NCBI GenBank assembly: GCA_029932675.1
Contig: JAOZPP010000002.1
Coordinates: 1 to 64,000, forward strand
Length of the DNA stretch: 64,000 nt
Direction of reading: 5' to 3'
Source of the DNA: a bacterium
GTDB lineage: Bacteria > SM23-81 > DAOVCL01
Shown: one piece after another, positions 1 to 8,231 of the stretch
Numbering within the stretch: the first letter of the stretch is position 1
How the letters are laid out: each line of letters starts with the position of its first letter
Program-made: the position numbers and the translations under genes
The notes under the pieces: generated by a model
The model's database searches: none
The model's input: only the letters and a program-made list of their open reading frames with translations
What the model was told of the DNA's origin: nothing

Positions 1-30
1 ATAACTCATTGAAAAACAAGGAAAATTTTT

Positions 31-612
31 TCAAAGAGCGAAAGTTGGGTTAAATTTCTCCGCATGCACGAATTCCGTGCCTTCTTGGTAAACCCTATGA
101 AACGATTTCTTGAGCCGTATATCTTCTTTACCCCCTCGAGATTCGGCCATCACATCTCCGACAGCATCTCTCGACTCCAAAAACAAGACAAATCGCTCAA
201 CCAAAATTTTCAAACAATAATGGTAAGGATCATAACGCCACACCAAATATTGTTCCTTGTGCTCTTTCTTGTCCAACACAACGGTCATTACCAGAAAATC
301 TAAATCGGTTAACAGGCTCAATAGCTCCTGGTCGAAGGCATCCGCGACATTAGGGTCCTTCAATGCTTCAAAGGGGGGCTTTCTGTTGATCAACTCCTTG
401 CGGTGTAGCACTGTCGGGTTGTCTGGATGGGATTTGAAATATTTCGTTTTTAGCGCTTCTAATCTCGGGAATAGCTTGTTTGCAACATAATCTAATTCAA
501 AGATTATTCCCGTGAGACTCAGATATCGTTGATTGGGGTCATCCACATGCTTCAAATCGTGGTTACCCACTTCATCAATATAAAAGCGATACTTCTGAGA
601 ATGCTTAACCAT
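31..612 (-). CDS. DUF3800-family protein, probably shortened at the C-terminus
   Basis: The product has 193 residues. It opens with the family hallmark YIDEVG (usually YIDESG) near residue 11, followed by a hydrophobic strand and a conserved middle part ending in ESRGGKED, as in DUF3800 proteins. DUF3800 is a widespread family of unknown role, thought to have an RNase H-like fold, often found near defence or mobile genes. Family members usually run on with a region containing an NIAGLQLADL-like motif. Here a TGA stops translation right after the segment VHAEKFNPTFAL, and the rest is missing or frameshifted within the last 30 bases visible. The gene lies 63 bases downstream of tyrS on the same strand and is A+T-richer than tyrS. 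Family assignment is fairly secure; function is unknown, and whether the gene is intact is doubtful. Confidence 0.7.
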   Translation of the reverse strand: MVKHSQKYRFYIDEVGNHDLKHVDDPNQRYLSLTGIIFELDYVANKLFPRLEALKTKYFKSHPDNPTVLHRKELINRKPPFEALKDPNVADAFDQELLSLLTDLDFLVMTVVLDKKEHKEQYLVWRYDPYHYCLKILVERFVLFLESRDAVGDVMAESRGGKEDIRLKKSFHRVYQEGTEFVHAEKFNPTFAL

Positions 613-675
613 CTACACATTCCTCATCTTCTCCAACCTCGCCCACATCAAATCCGCCTCTGTATTTGTACTTCC

Positions 676-1902
676 CTAACCCTTAACTACTTTTAAAAAT
701 CTCCTTTTCCCTACCTTGAGGAGGAGCTCTCCCTCCAGGGGAACCTCCAGATCAATATCATCTATCCTCCTCCCATTAAGGTATATTCCGCCACTTTTGA
801 TCATCCTTCTGGCCTCGCCTCCGCTGGAGAGAAGGCCAGTGAGGGTGAGCAGCCTCACTATCCAGATGGTTGGTTCATCCCATTTAAGCTGGAAGACGGG
901 TATCTCCTCGGGAAGCTTCCTTTTTTGGAATACCCTCTCAAACGCCTCCTGCGCCTCCTGGGCTTCATCCTGGCTGTGATAGAGGGAGACGAGCTCAAAG
1001 GCTAACCGCTTTTTGAGCTTCATAGGATTTTGCTGAGGATCCTTCAACTGGCCCTCTATCTCAGAGAGTTCCTCCGGGGAGAGGGGGAGGAGAAGTTGGA
1101 AGTAGGGGTGGATGAGCTCATCGGGGATGGACATCAGCTTACCAAACATCTCTGCAGGCTCCTCGGCTATTCCTACATAATTGCCCAGGCTCTTGCTCAT
1201 CCTCATTTTGCCATCTAACCCCACGAGGACGGGAAGGGTTATAGCTACCTGGGACTCCTGCCCGTAGTCCCTTTGGAGATCCCTTCCCACCAGGAGGTTG
1301 AACTTCTGCTCAGTGGCTCCAATCTCCACATCAGCCCTGATGGCTACCGAATCATAGCCTTGCATTAAGGGGTAGAAAAGTTCATGGATGCTTATGGGGT
1401 TCCCCTGAGCATATCTGGTGGAGAAGTCATCCCTCTCCAATATCCTGGCTACTGTATACTTAGCGGCCAGCTTCATTACCTCCTCGAAGGACATCTTGGA
1501 GAACCACTCCCCATTGTAATGGACTTCGGTCCTCTCCCGATCCACAACCTTAAAGAACTGGTCCAAATAGGTCTGGGCATTTTCCACTACCTCTTTATGG
1601 GAGAGCTGAGGCCTGGTCTGTGAACGGCCACTGGGGTCTCCTACCATCCCCGTATAGTCCCCCACAATGAGGACAACTTGATGTCCCAGGTCCTGAAACT
1701 GCCTCAATTTCCTCAAACCTATGGTGTGACCGAGGTGGATATCCGGAGCACTGGGGTCAAACCCTTGCTTGACCCGTAGGGGCCTTTCATCCTGGAGGGA
1801 CCTCTCGATTTTTTCCAGCAGTTCTTCTTCCCTGATGATCTCCACTGTACCCCTCTTGATGATCTCCAATTGTCGTTGAGCTTCCAACCGTCTCCTCTCC
1901 AT
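676..1902 (-). CDS. tyrS: Tyrosyl-tRNA synthetase
   Basis: This is a class I aminoacyl-tRNA synthetase that charges tRNA-Tyr with tyrosine in the cytoplasm. It has 408 residues, normal for the longer bacterial TyrRS (TyrZ-like) type. The HIGH-type signature is HLGH at residues 56-59 and the KMSKS-type loop is RMSKS at 234-238. The tyrosine and ATP pocket motif GDYTGMVGDPSGR lies at 81-93. The C-terminus (about 345-405) is an S4 RNA-binding domain with SGGEARRMIKSGGIYLNG. The ATG start is preceded by a GGAG ribosome site 7-10 bases upstream. The gene appears to have its own promoter facing away from the DUF401 gene. Nothing is unusual, and the identification is secure. Confidence 0.97.
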   Translation of the reverse strand: MERRRLEAQRQLEIIKRGTVEIIREEELLEKIERSLQDERPLRVKQGFDPSAPDIHLGHTIGLRKLRQFQDLGHQVVLIVGDYTGMVGDPSGRSQTRPQLSHKEVVENAQTYLDQFFKVVDRERTEVHYNGEWFSKMSFEEVMKLAAKYTVARILERDDFSTRYAQGNPISIHELFYPLMQGYDSVAIRADVEIGATEQKFNLLVGRDLQRDYGQESQVAITLPVLVGLDGKMRMSKSLGNYVGIAEEPAEMFGKLMSIPDELIHPYFQLLLPLSPEELSEIEGQLKDPQQNPMKLKKRLAFELVSLYHSQDEAQEAQEAFERVFQKRKLPEEIPVFQLKWDEPTIWIVRLLTLTGLLSSGGEARRMIKSGGIYLNGRRIDDIDLEVPLEGELLLKVGKRRFLKVVKG

Positions 1903-1956
1903 TGTTTTCTCCTCTGATCTACTGAAAAGGCCGATTATGAGCTTGTTTAACCCACA

Positions 1957-1985
1957 AGGATAACGAGGAAATAACCAAAAATCAA
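1957..1985 (-). promoter_or_regulatory. Probable sigma70 promoter of tyrS
   Basis: Read on the minus strand, TTGATT and TATCCT are separated by 17 bases, about 55 bases upstream of the tyrS ATG. The match is moderate and purely by eye. Confidence 0.4.
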
Positions 1986-2071
1986 GTCTTTTTTGTTCTT
2001 CCCGTGGCTGAAGGACTACATAGGAGCCCCGATTGCTATTAGATGATATCGGTGGCCATTTAAGTTTACCG

Positions 2072-2099
2072 TTGACTTATGGCTTTGCTTCACTATATT
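2072..2099 (+). promoter_or_regulatory. Sigma70 promoter for the DUF401-mntP genes
   Basis: TTGACT (2072-2077) and TATATT (2094-2099) have a 16-base spacer. It sits about 135 bases before the DUF401 ATG, and the following genes run in the same direction with short gaps. Confidence 0.6.
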
Positions 2100-2234
2100 C
2101 TGGAGAAAGTGAAATGATTGGATTTTGACGGATAATGGTAGCTTACTGGATCAAAAGAGAAGACAAAATAGAATCGAACTTAATGGTCGAGGACCTTAAT
2201 CTCATCAAGTCTCTATCTCTCAGGGAGAAATGAG

Positions 2235-3422
2235 ATGGACTTACTGACTTGGGCGGGTTTTTTCCTCTCCCTGCTCACCCTTTTAATAGTATCGAGGAGA
2301 AGTCTCCCCTTAGCCCTTTTTGCGGGGGGGATCATCTTGGGGCTGTTTACCCTCCCCCCCGGAGAGGTGGGGGGAAAGATCCTGAAGACCCTAAGCGATC
2401 CCTCCATCGACCTTCTGGCCTTGGCTATGGGGGTCATCCCCCTTATCGGGGGGGTGATGAAGGAGAGTGGGGAGATCGATGACTTAGTAAATAACCTAAG
2501 AATTGGGAAGAGAGCACTACTAGCCCTCTCTCCTGCGCTCATGGGGCTTCTGCCCATGCCCGGTGGTGCCCTTCTTTCCGCTCCCATTGAGGAGAAAGGA
2601 GGAAGGGATGTGGAGGGGAAGATCAAAGTTGCCCTGAATGTCTGGTTCAGGCATCTGCTTATCTTAGTTTACCCGCTAAGCTCTGCCCTCATCGCCTCCG
2701 CCAAGATCGTCGGGCTTGGTGTCTATCAGATCATCATCTCCCTCTTGCCTGGATTTGGTTTTGCCCTTTTGCTTGGCTATCTCTTCTTCCTCAGAAGGGT
2801 GCAGGGGGAGATCCCCTACACGGATAGCTTCTCCTGGCGGAGGCTTCTCCCCCCACTGGGGATCGTGTTAGTCGCTCCTGGCCTGGACTTCAGCCTGAAG
2901 AGAATGGTTGATCTTCCGGTGAAGGAGATTGCCACCCTGGTTGCCGTCCTCACCAGTCTCCTTCTTGCCTTGGTATTTGGCCAGTTCAGGCTGGATATGA
3001 GGAAGATCTGCCGAGAGATGAGGCCCTGGAACTTCACCCTGATCATCTTGGGGATGTTCATCTTCCTCCACATCTTCCAGGCCTCGGATGCGGTGGGTTT
3101 AATAGCTTCCATCCCCCTACCTCCCCTTACCCTCTCCGTCCTAGGAGGGTTTCTGTTGGGGTTGGCCACCGGAAGGGTGCAATTACCGGCCTCTATTATC
3201 CTCCCTGTTTATTTAGCTTCGGCAATTTCCATCACTTCCACTATCTTTTCGATTATCTATATGAGCATCTTCTTCGGCTATGTTCTCTCCCCTGTCCATC
3301 CCTGTGTCTCCGTCTCCTGCGAATACTTTCAGGTGCGGATCAAGGATTTCCTCTGGGAACTGGCCACCCCTGTCCTCATCATCTTTGCCCTAACCCTGAT
3401 CCTTTCCTTTCTTCTTGGCTGA
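2235..3422 (+). CDS. DUF401-family integral membrane protein
   Basis: The protein has 395 residues and is almost wholly hydrophobic, with about ten predicted membrane helices and short polar loops. The stretch LMGLLPMPGGALLSAP (about residues 97-112) is the hallmark of DUF401. That family of inner-membrane proteins is shared by archaea and some bacteria and is distantly related to anion and gluconate-type permeases. A transport role is therefore plausible, but no substrate is known. The ATG follows an AGGGAGAAATG context with a GGGAG ribosome site. The gene appears to be first in a short operon with mntP. No truncation or oddity was seen. The family is well supported; function is inference only. 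Confidence 0.8.
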   Translation: MDLLTWAGFFLSLLTLLIVSRRSLPLALFAGGIILGLFTLPPGEVGGKILKTLSDPSIDLLALAMGVIPLIGGVMKESGEIDDLVNNLRIGKRALLALSPALMGLLPMPGGALLSAPIEEKGGRDVEGKIKVALNVWFRHLLILVYPLSSALIASAKIVGLGVYQIIISLLPGFGFALLLGYLFFLRRVQGEIPYTDSFSWRRLLPPLGIVLVAPGLDFSLKRMVDLPVKEIATLVAVLTSLLLALVFGQFRLDMRKICREMRPWNFTLIILGMFIFLHIFQASDAVGLIASIPLPPLTLSVLGGFLLGLATGRVQLPASIILPVYLASAISITSTIFSIIYMSIFFGYVLSPVHPCVSVSCEYFQVRIKDFLWELATPVLIIFALTLILSFLLG

Positions 3423-3483
3423 TGGGGTTGTCCACTGCTCAGCGCCCTGCTCTGCGGAGCTTGTTGAGGGAAGGAGGTGGGCA

Positions 3484-4035
3484 TTGGGCCTTATAGAGGT
3501 CTTCATCCTCGCCTTGGGATTGGCGCTTGATGCTTTTGCCGTCTCCATAGTAACTGGGTTGGCGCTTGACTCTCCCCGCATAGGGGAGAGCATAAGGGTG
3601 GCTATATCCTTTGGCTTTTTTCAAGCCTTTATGCCTTGGGTGGGGTGGGGGGTTGGCCTGGGGCTGCGGGAGTGCATCTTGAGCATCGCCAGGTTGGTGG
3701 CTTTCGGTCTCCTCTGCATAGTTGGGCTGAAGCTCATCCTTGGTTCCCTGGGCAGAGGGCCTATGCACCAGGAGAGGAAGAAACTTGACCCTGCGGCGCT
3801 TATGCTCCTCTCCTTAGGGACAAGCATCGATGCACTAATTGCTGGGGTGAGCCTTTCCCTACTTGGTATCCCTATAGCCATCCCCTCCTTGGTCATCGGT
3901 GGGGTCACCCTCCTTCTCTCCTTTGGGGGTTTCCTTCTGGGACGGAGGTTTGGGGTATTCCTGGGGGCGAAGGCGCGGATAGCGGGAGGGATCTTCCTCA
4001 TTGCCATGGGGGTAAGGGTACTTGTTGGGGGTTAA
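3484..4035 (+). CDS. mntP: Manganese efflux pump MntP
   Basis: MntP (DUF204) exports Mn(II) across the inner membrane. The protein has six hydrophobic segments in two related halves. Each half carries the conserved acidic membrane motif: LALDAFAVS near residue 12 and LGTSIDALIAGVS near residue 113. The start is taken as TTG at 3484, because an excellent ribosome site AAGGAGGTGG (3471-3480) ends three bases before it. From there the protein is 183 residues long, the normal family length. An upstream in-frame ATG at 3415 would add 23 non-hydrophobic residues and overlap the DUF401 gene, so it was rejected. The 61-base gap after DUF401 contains a small hairpin (GCTC..GAGC). In many bacteria mntP is controlled by a manganese riboswitch or MntR; neither is evident here. 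Confidence 0.9.
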   Translation: MGLIEVFILALGLALDAFAVSIVTGLALDSPRIGESIRVAISFGFFQAFMPWVGWGVGLGLRECILSIARLVAFGLLCIVGLKLILGSLGRGPMHQERKKLDPAALMLLSLGTSIDALIAGVSLSLLGIPIAIPSLVIGGVTLLLSFGGFLLGRRFGVFLGAKARIAGGIFLIAMGVRVLVGG

Positions 4036-4065
4036 GTCTTAAATCAAAGTAAAGGGGGAAATCTC

Positions 4066-4791
4066 ATGCGCGGATGTGCATTGGTTACCGGAGGATCACG
4101 GGGTATCGGCGCAGCCATCTCCCTGCGGCTGGCTGCGGCCGGCTATGACATCTGTATCAACTACCATCATTCCCGGGATGGAGCAGAGGAGGTGAGGAGG
4201 GGCGTAGAGGGCTTTGGTCGGAGGGCGATGATCTTCCAAGCCGATGTCTCTCAACCCTTACAGGTGAAGGAGATGGTTGAGAAGGTGGTGGATTTTTTTG
4301 GCGGGATAGAGGTAGTGGTGAATAATGCGGGTATCCTCTCCCGGCGGACGCTCACTGAGGAGCTGGATGAGGGGGAATGGGATAGGATGTTGGCGGTGAA
4401 CCTGAAAGGGGCATTTCTTGTTGCCCATTTTGCCATCCCTTACTTAAAGGAGGCGCGCCAGGCCAGCATTGTCAATATCTCATCGATCGCGGGCAAGATG
4501 GGTGGGGTAGTCGGGGTTCATTATGCCGCCTCCAAAGCCGGGCTCATTGGGCTCACTATGGCCCTAGCCAGTGAGCTTGCTCCCTATGCCATAACCTGCA
4601 ATGCCGTGGCCCCCGGGCCGGTAGATACAGAGCTAATCGATCCTAACCTAAAGGAGAAGCTAAAGGGGCTATGCCCATTGAAGAGGATAGCCAGGCCCGA
4701 GGAGATCGCTGCCTGTGTCCTTTTCCTCATCGAAAATCGCTACATTACTGGTGAGGTCATCGATGTGAACGGGGGCAGGTATATGGATTGA
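4066..4791 (+). CDS. Short-chain dehydrogenase/reductase, FabG-like
   Basis: This is an NAD(P)-dependent oxidoreductase of the classical SDR family, 241 residues long. The cofactor motif TGGSRGIG is at residues 8-15 and NNAG at 86-89. The catalytic residues appear as Ser140, Tyr153 and Lys157 (YAASK). The C-terminal GEVIDVNGG is typical of 3-oxoacyl-ACP reductase FabG and relatives. It follows mntP by 30 bases with a GGGGGAAA ribosome region. It does not sit among other fatty acid synthesis genes, so it may be a FabG paralogue acting on another keto substrate. The family is certain; the FabG function is only probable. Confidence 0.85.
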   Translation: MRGCALVTGGSRGIGAAISLRLAAAGYDICINYHHSRDGAEEVRRGVEGFGRRAMIFQADVSQPLQVKEMVEKVVDFFGGIEVVVNNAGILSRRTLTEELDEGEWDRMLAVNLKGAFLVAHFAIPYLKEARQASIVNISSIAGKMGGVVGVHYAASKAGLIGLTMALASELAPYAITCNAVAPGPVDTELIDPNLKEKLKGLCPLKRIARPEEIAACVLFLIENRYITGEVIDVNGGRYMD

Positions 4792-4854
4792 TGATCCTCC
4801 GGGCGAAGCTCTTCAGGAGAAGGCTCATTCTGAAACCGATTGAGGCCTTTGGCC

Positions 4855-4883
4855 TTGACCCGGCCTCTACAGGGTGTTATATT
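4855..4883 (+). promoter_or_regulatory. Sigma70 promoter of the Tricorn gene, overlapped by an inverted repeat
   Basis: TTGACC (4855-4860) and TATATT (4878-4883) have a 17-base spacer, about 35 bases before the ATG. An inverted repeat, GAGGCC (about 4842) with GGCCTC (about 4862), brackets the -35 box and could be an operator. Confidence 0.65.
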
Positions 4884-4915
4884 CCGTTTAGGCTTCACCA
4901 TAAGAAGGAGGAACT

Positions 4916-7900
4916 ATGAAGGGTTGGTTAGCTGGTTTAGGCGTCGGGTTGTTGGTTACTCTCTGCGGCTTCCCCTTGGCCCGCTCGGCAGAGAGGCCAT
5001 TTGGTTTCCTCCGCTTTCCCGATGTAGAGAATAACAAGATCGTCTTCACCAGTGAGGGGGACCTTTGGGAAGTTCCCCTCCAGGGAGGGGTGGCCACCAG
5101 GCTCACGGTGAGCGAGGGGGAGGAAAGGTTTGCCAAGTTCTCCCCTGATGGGCGGTGGATAGGTTTTACCGGCCAGTATGATGGAAACTCCGATGTCTAT
5201 ATAATCCCCTCCACCGGGGGGCAACCCAGGAGGCTCACCTACCACCCGGATAGGGATCAGGTCATCGGTTGGACACCAGATGGACGCATCCTCTTCCGCT
5301 CGATGAGGGATTCCCCGCTCCGGGATTGGCGGCTTTACACCGTGGGGATAGATGGGGGTTACCCCCAGGTTCTGCCCCTGACCAAAGCCAGTAGGGCCAG
5401 CTTTGAGCCGGGGGGGAAGAGGATTGCCTTCAACCAGTATGCCTTGGAGTTCCGCAGCTGGAAGAGGTATAAGGGGGGGTGGGCCCAGGACATCTGGGTG
5501 GGCGATCTGCAAAGCCTGGAGTTCAAGAAGGTAACCAAGTACAAGGGCAACGACAGCTTTCCCATGTGGTATGGGGGGAAGATCTACTTCCTCTCCGACT
5601 CCACTGGTCGGGGGAACCTCTGGTCAATGAACCCAGATGGCAGCGGACTCCAACAGCTCACCTTCCATCAGGATTATGATGTGCGCTTTCCATCTTTGGG
5701 AGATGGGAAGATCGTCTATCAATATGCAATGGATATCTGGGTTTATGATATCCCCACTGGAAAAACCTGGAAGGTAGATATCCATCTCCCCTCGGATCGG
5801 CTCCAGGCCCAGGAGCGGTGGGTGGACCCGAAGGAGTTCATCACTGGCTACGACCTCTCCCCAGATGGGAAGAGGCTACTCATCAACTCCCGCGGGGAGC
5901 TCTTCTCCCTGCCCACCGCCAAAGGTGGGCTAATTCGTCAGCTTAGCCGATCATCAGGGGCAAGGGTCTATGGGGGGGAGTTCTCCCCGGATGGGAAATG
6001 GGTAGCCGGGCTCTCCGACAGCACCGGGGAGATGGAGGTCTGGTTCTGGGATGCCCAGGGGAGAAAACCGGCGAAGAGGGTCACCTATGATGGAAAGGTC
6101 TGGAGGTTTCCTCCGCGGTTTTCCCCTGATGGCCAGAAGCTTGTCTATTCCGATAAGGATCTCATCCTCTACCTATTAGATCCGGAAAAGGGGACGTCCA
6201 CAGTTGTGGATACCGGGAGGTGGGAGATCAGGGAGTGGAGTTGGTCCCCGGACAGCAGGTGGCTGGCCTACACCAGGCCGAACGAGAGGGGAAGTTCGGA
6301 TATCTTCATCTATGACACAAAGACCGGGGAAAGACACCAAGTCACCGATGGGTTCTTCCGCAGCTTCAGTCCCACCTGGGACCCAGAGGGGAAGTATCTA
6401 TTCTTCCTCTCCGATCGCACCTTTAACCCCTACCTAGACCGCTATGATGGGAGGTTTGTTAACCTTGGCTACACAAAGCCCTATCTTCTGGTCCTCAAAA
6501 AGGGTGTTCAATCCCCCTTTGCCGTTCAGCCAGAGGGTCAAAATGCGGAACCCCCAGCAGGGGGCAAAGGGGAAGAGGACAAGGAGAAGGGAAGGGACAA
6601 AGGGAAGAAGGTTAAGGTAGAGATCGACTGGGAAGGGTTGGCCGGGAGGATCTCTGAATTTCCTTTGCCCCCTGGAAATTATAGGGACCTAAGGGCGATC
6701 AAGGGGAAGGTCTATTGGCTAAGTTGGGAGGATAAAGGGATGTTGGGTAGAGAGCTTTTCGAGGGGTCGAAATCACCGTATAGCCTGCATCTCTATGACC
6801 TAAAGAAGAGGAAAGATAAGGTTATTGCCGAACATATAGATAGCTATGATCTCTCCGCTGACTTAAAGAAGTTGGTCACCAGAAAGGGTTCCACATTTCG
6901 ACTGATGGAAGCTGGCCAGGCTTCCTCCCCCAAGGGGGAGAAAGAGGAGGGGATCATTCCCCTGGAGGGGTGGTCCCTGCGGATCAACCCCAAGGCCGAG
7001 TGGAGGCAGATGTTCGCCGAGGCTTGGAGATTGCAGCGGGATTTCTTCTACGACCCCCATATGCATGGGGTGGATTGGGAAGGGGTTTACCACCAGTATG
7101 CTCAGTTTATCCCCCGCATCTCCTCGCGGGAGGAGCTGAATGATCTTATCGGTGAGATGTTCGCCGAACTGAGTGCCGGACACACCTATGTCTGGGGAGG
7201 CGACTGGCGGCGGGTAAAGAGGGTAGGGGTTGGTCTCTTAGGGATCGATGTCCAGCCCGATTACCCATCAGGATATTACAAAATCACCAAGGTCCTGCGG
7301 GGGAATGAATGGGATTCCAAGGTTACCTCTCCCCTAAGTGCACCCGGAATAGAGGTGAAACCAGGGATGTTCCTCCTGAAGATCGATGGTCGGAGGGTAG
7401 ATGCCCACCGGAACTACCTGGAACTTCTCCAGAACAAGGCGGGAGTTCCCGTGGAGTTAACGATAAACTCCAAACCCAGCTTGGAAGGGGCGAAGACAGT
7501 GGTGGTGAAGACCTTAAAGAACGAGCACCGGTTGCGGTATGAGGATTGGGTACGGGAGAGGAGGGAGTATACCCTGAAAAGATCTGGAGGGAAGATCGGT
7601 TATATCCATCTCCCCGATATGGGCTCCCGCGGGCTCTCCATCTTTGGCCGGGACTACTTCCCTCAGCATAAAAAGGAGGGTCTGATCATCGATGTGCGGG
7701 AGAATGGGGGAGGTTTTGTGGCCGAGCTAATCCTCTCCTACCTCGCTCGCCAGCTCTGGGCGGTGGGAGGAAGCCGCAACTCCCCGGTCATCTATCGCAC
7801 CCCAGAGGCCTGTTTCTGGGGCTATATGGCTGCCCTCTGTGATGGGGAGACCGGCTCAGATGGGGAGACATTCACCGAGGGGTTCAAGAGGTTGAAGCTT

Positions 7901-8203
7901 GGCCCGGTCATTGGTATGCGCACCTGGGGAGGGTGGGTAGGAATAAGGGGGAATAAACCGCTCAAGGATAGGGGCTTTCTCTCCGAGCCGGAGTTCCCCG
8001 GCTGGAGCTTGGATGGGAAATGGCTGATCGAGGGGTGGGGCACGGTTCCGGACATTGAGGTGGAGAACGATCCTGGCTCCATGGCCAGAGGCAAGGATCC
8101 GCAGCTTGATTATGCGATCGACTACCTCCTCCAGGAGATTAAGGCCAAGCCCAAGCGGATTCCACCCCATCCGCCATATCCGGATAAGAGCTTGAAGTGG
8201 TAA
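4916..8203 (+). CDS. Exported Tricorn-type serine peptidase (S41 family)
   Basis: The 1095-residue protein starts with a signal peptide (to about residue 24), so it probably acts in the periplasm. Residues 30-550 form beta-propeller repeats of the TolB/Tricorn type (many FSPDGKW-like motifs). They are followed by a charged low-complexity linker, a C1 helical domain, a PDZ domain (about 770-860) and the S41-like C2 catalytic domain. By comparison with archaeal Tricorn the catalytic residues are His756, the nucleophile Ser981 in TGSDGE and Glu1039 in LIEGWG. The Ser directly before the histidine in Tricorn is Gly755 here (context SAGH). Tricorn enzymes degrade peptides to short products. A strong AAGGAGGAACT ribosome site fixes the ATG. 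It precedes the alpha-2-macroglobulin/PBP1C genes by only 28 bases and likely shares their transcript. Confidence 0.92.
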   Translation: MKGWLAGLGVGLLVTLCGFPLARSAERPFGFLRFPDVENNKIVFTSEGDLWEVPLQGGVATRLTVSEGEERFAKFSPDGRWIGFTGQYDGNSDVYIIPSTGGQPRRLTYHPDRDQVIGWTPDGRILFRSMRDSPLRDWRLYTVGIDGGYPQVLPLTKASRASFEPGGKRIAFNQYALEFRSWKRYKGGWAQDIWVGDLQSLEFKKVTKYKGNDSFPMWYGGKIYFLSDSTGRGNLWSMNPDGSGLQQLTFHQDYDVRFPSLGDGKIVYQYAMDIWVYDIPTGKTWKVDIHLPSDRLQAQERWVDPKEFITGYDLSPDGKRLLINSRGELFSLPTAKGGLIRQLSRSSGARVYGGEFSPDGKWVAGLSDSTGEMEVWFWDAQGRKPAKRVTYDGKVWRFPPRFSPDGQKLVYSDKDLILYLLDPEKGTSTVVDTGRWEIREWSWSPDSRWLAYTRPNERGSSDIFIYDTKTGERHQVTDGFFRSFSPTWDPEGKYLFFLSDRTFNPYLDRYDGRFVNLGYTKPYLLVLKKGVQSPFAVQPEGQNAEPPAGGKGEEDKEKGRDKGKKVKVEIDWEGLAGRISEFPLPPGNYRDLRAIKGKVYWLSWEDKGMLGRELFEGSKSPYSLHLYDLKKRKDKVIAEHIDSYDLSADLKKLVTRKGSTFRLMEAGQASSPKGEKEEGIIPLEGWSLRINPKAEWRQMFAEAWRLQRDFFYDPHMHGVDWEGVYHQYAQFIPRISSREELNDLIGEMFAELSAGHTYVWGGDWRRVKRVGVGLLGIDVQPDYPSGYYKITKVLRGNEWDSKVTSPLSAPGIEVKPGMFLLKIDGRRVDAHRNYLELLQNKAGVPVELTINSKPSLEGAKTVVVKTLKNEHRLRYEDWVRERREYTLKRSGGKIGYIHLPDMGSRGLSIFGRDYFPQHKKEGLIIDVRENGGGFVAELILSYLARQLWAVGGSRNSPVIYRTPEACFWGYMAALCDGETGSDGETFTEGFKRLKLGPVIGMRTWGGWVGIRGNKPLKDRGFLSEPEFPGWSLDGKWLIEGWGTVPDIEVENDPGSMARGKDPQLDYAIDYLLQEIKAKPKRIPPHPPYPDKSLKW

Positions 8204-8231
8204 AGGGGCATTAACCCGGGAGGTGATTTCG

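Larger units (their letters stand above)
1903..2234. other. Intergenic region between divergent genes
   Basis: This 332-base gap holds the outward promoters of tyrS and of the DUF401 gene. It also contains a 32-codon reading frame (2135-2233) that ends just before the DUF401 start, but it has no convincing ribosome site. No RNA gene or long inverted repeat was seen. Confidence 0.5.

Noticed and set aside
2135..2233. A 32-codon ORF just upstream of the DUF401 gene
   Set aside because: No ribosome site and no recognisable features; it is probably part of the leader.
3415..3483. ATG 3415 as the start of mntP
   Set aside because: The extra residues are not hydrophobic, overlap the DUF401 gene and contain the ribosome site for TTG 3484.
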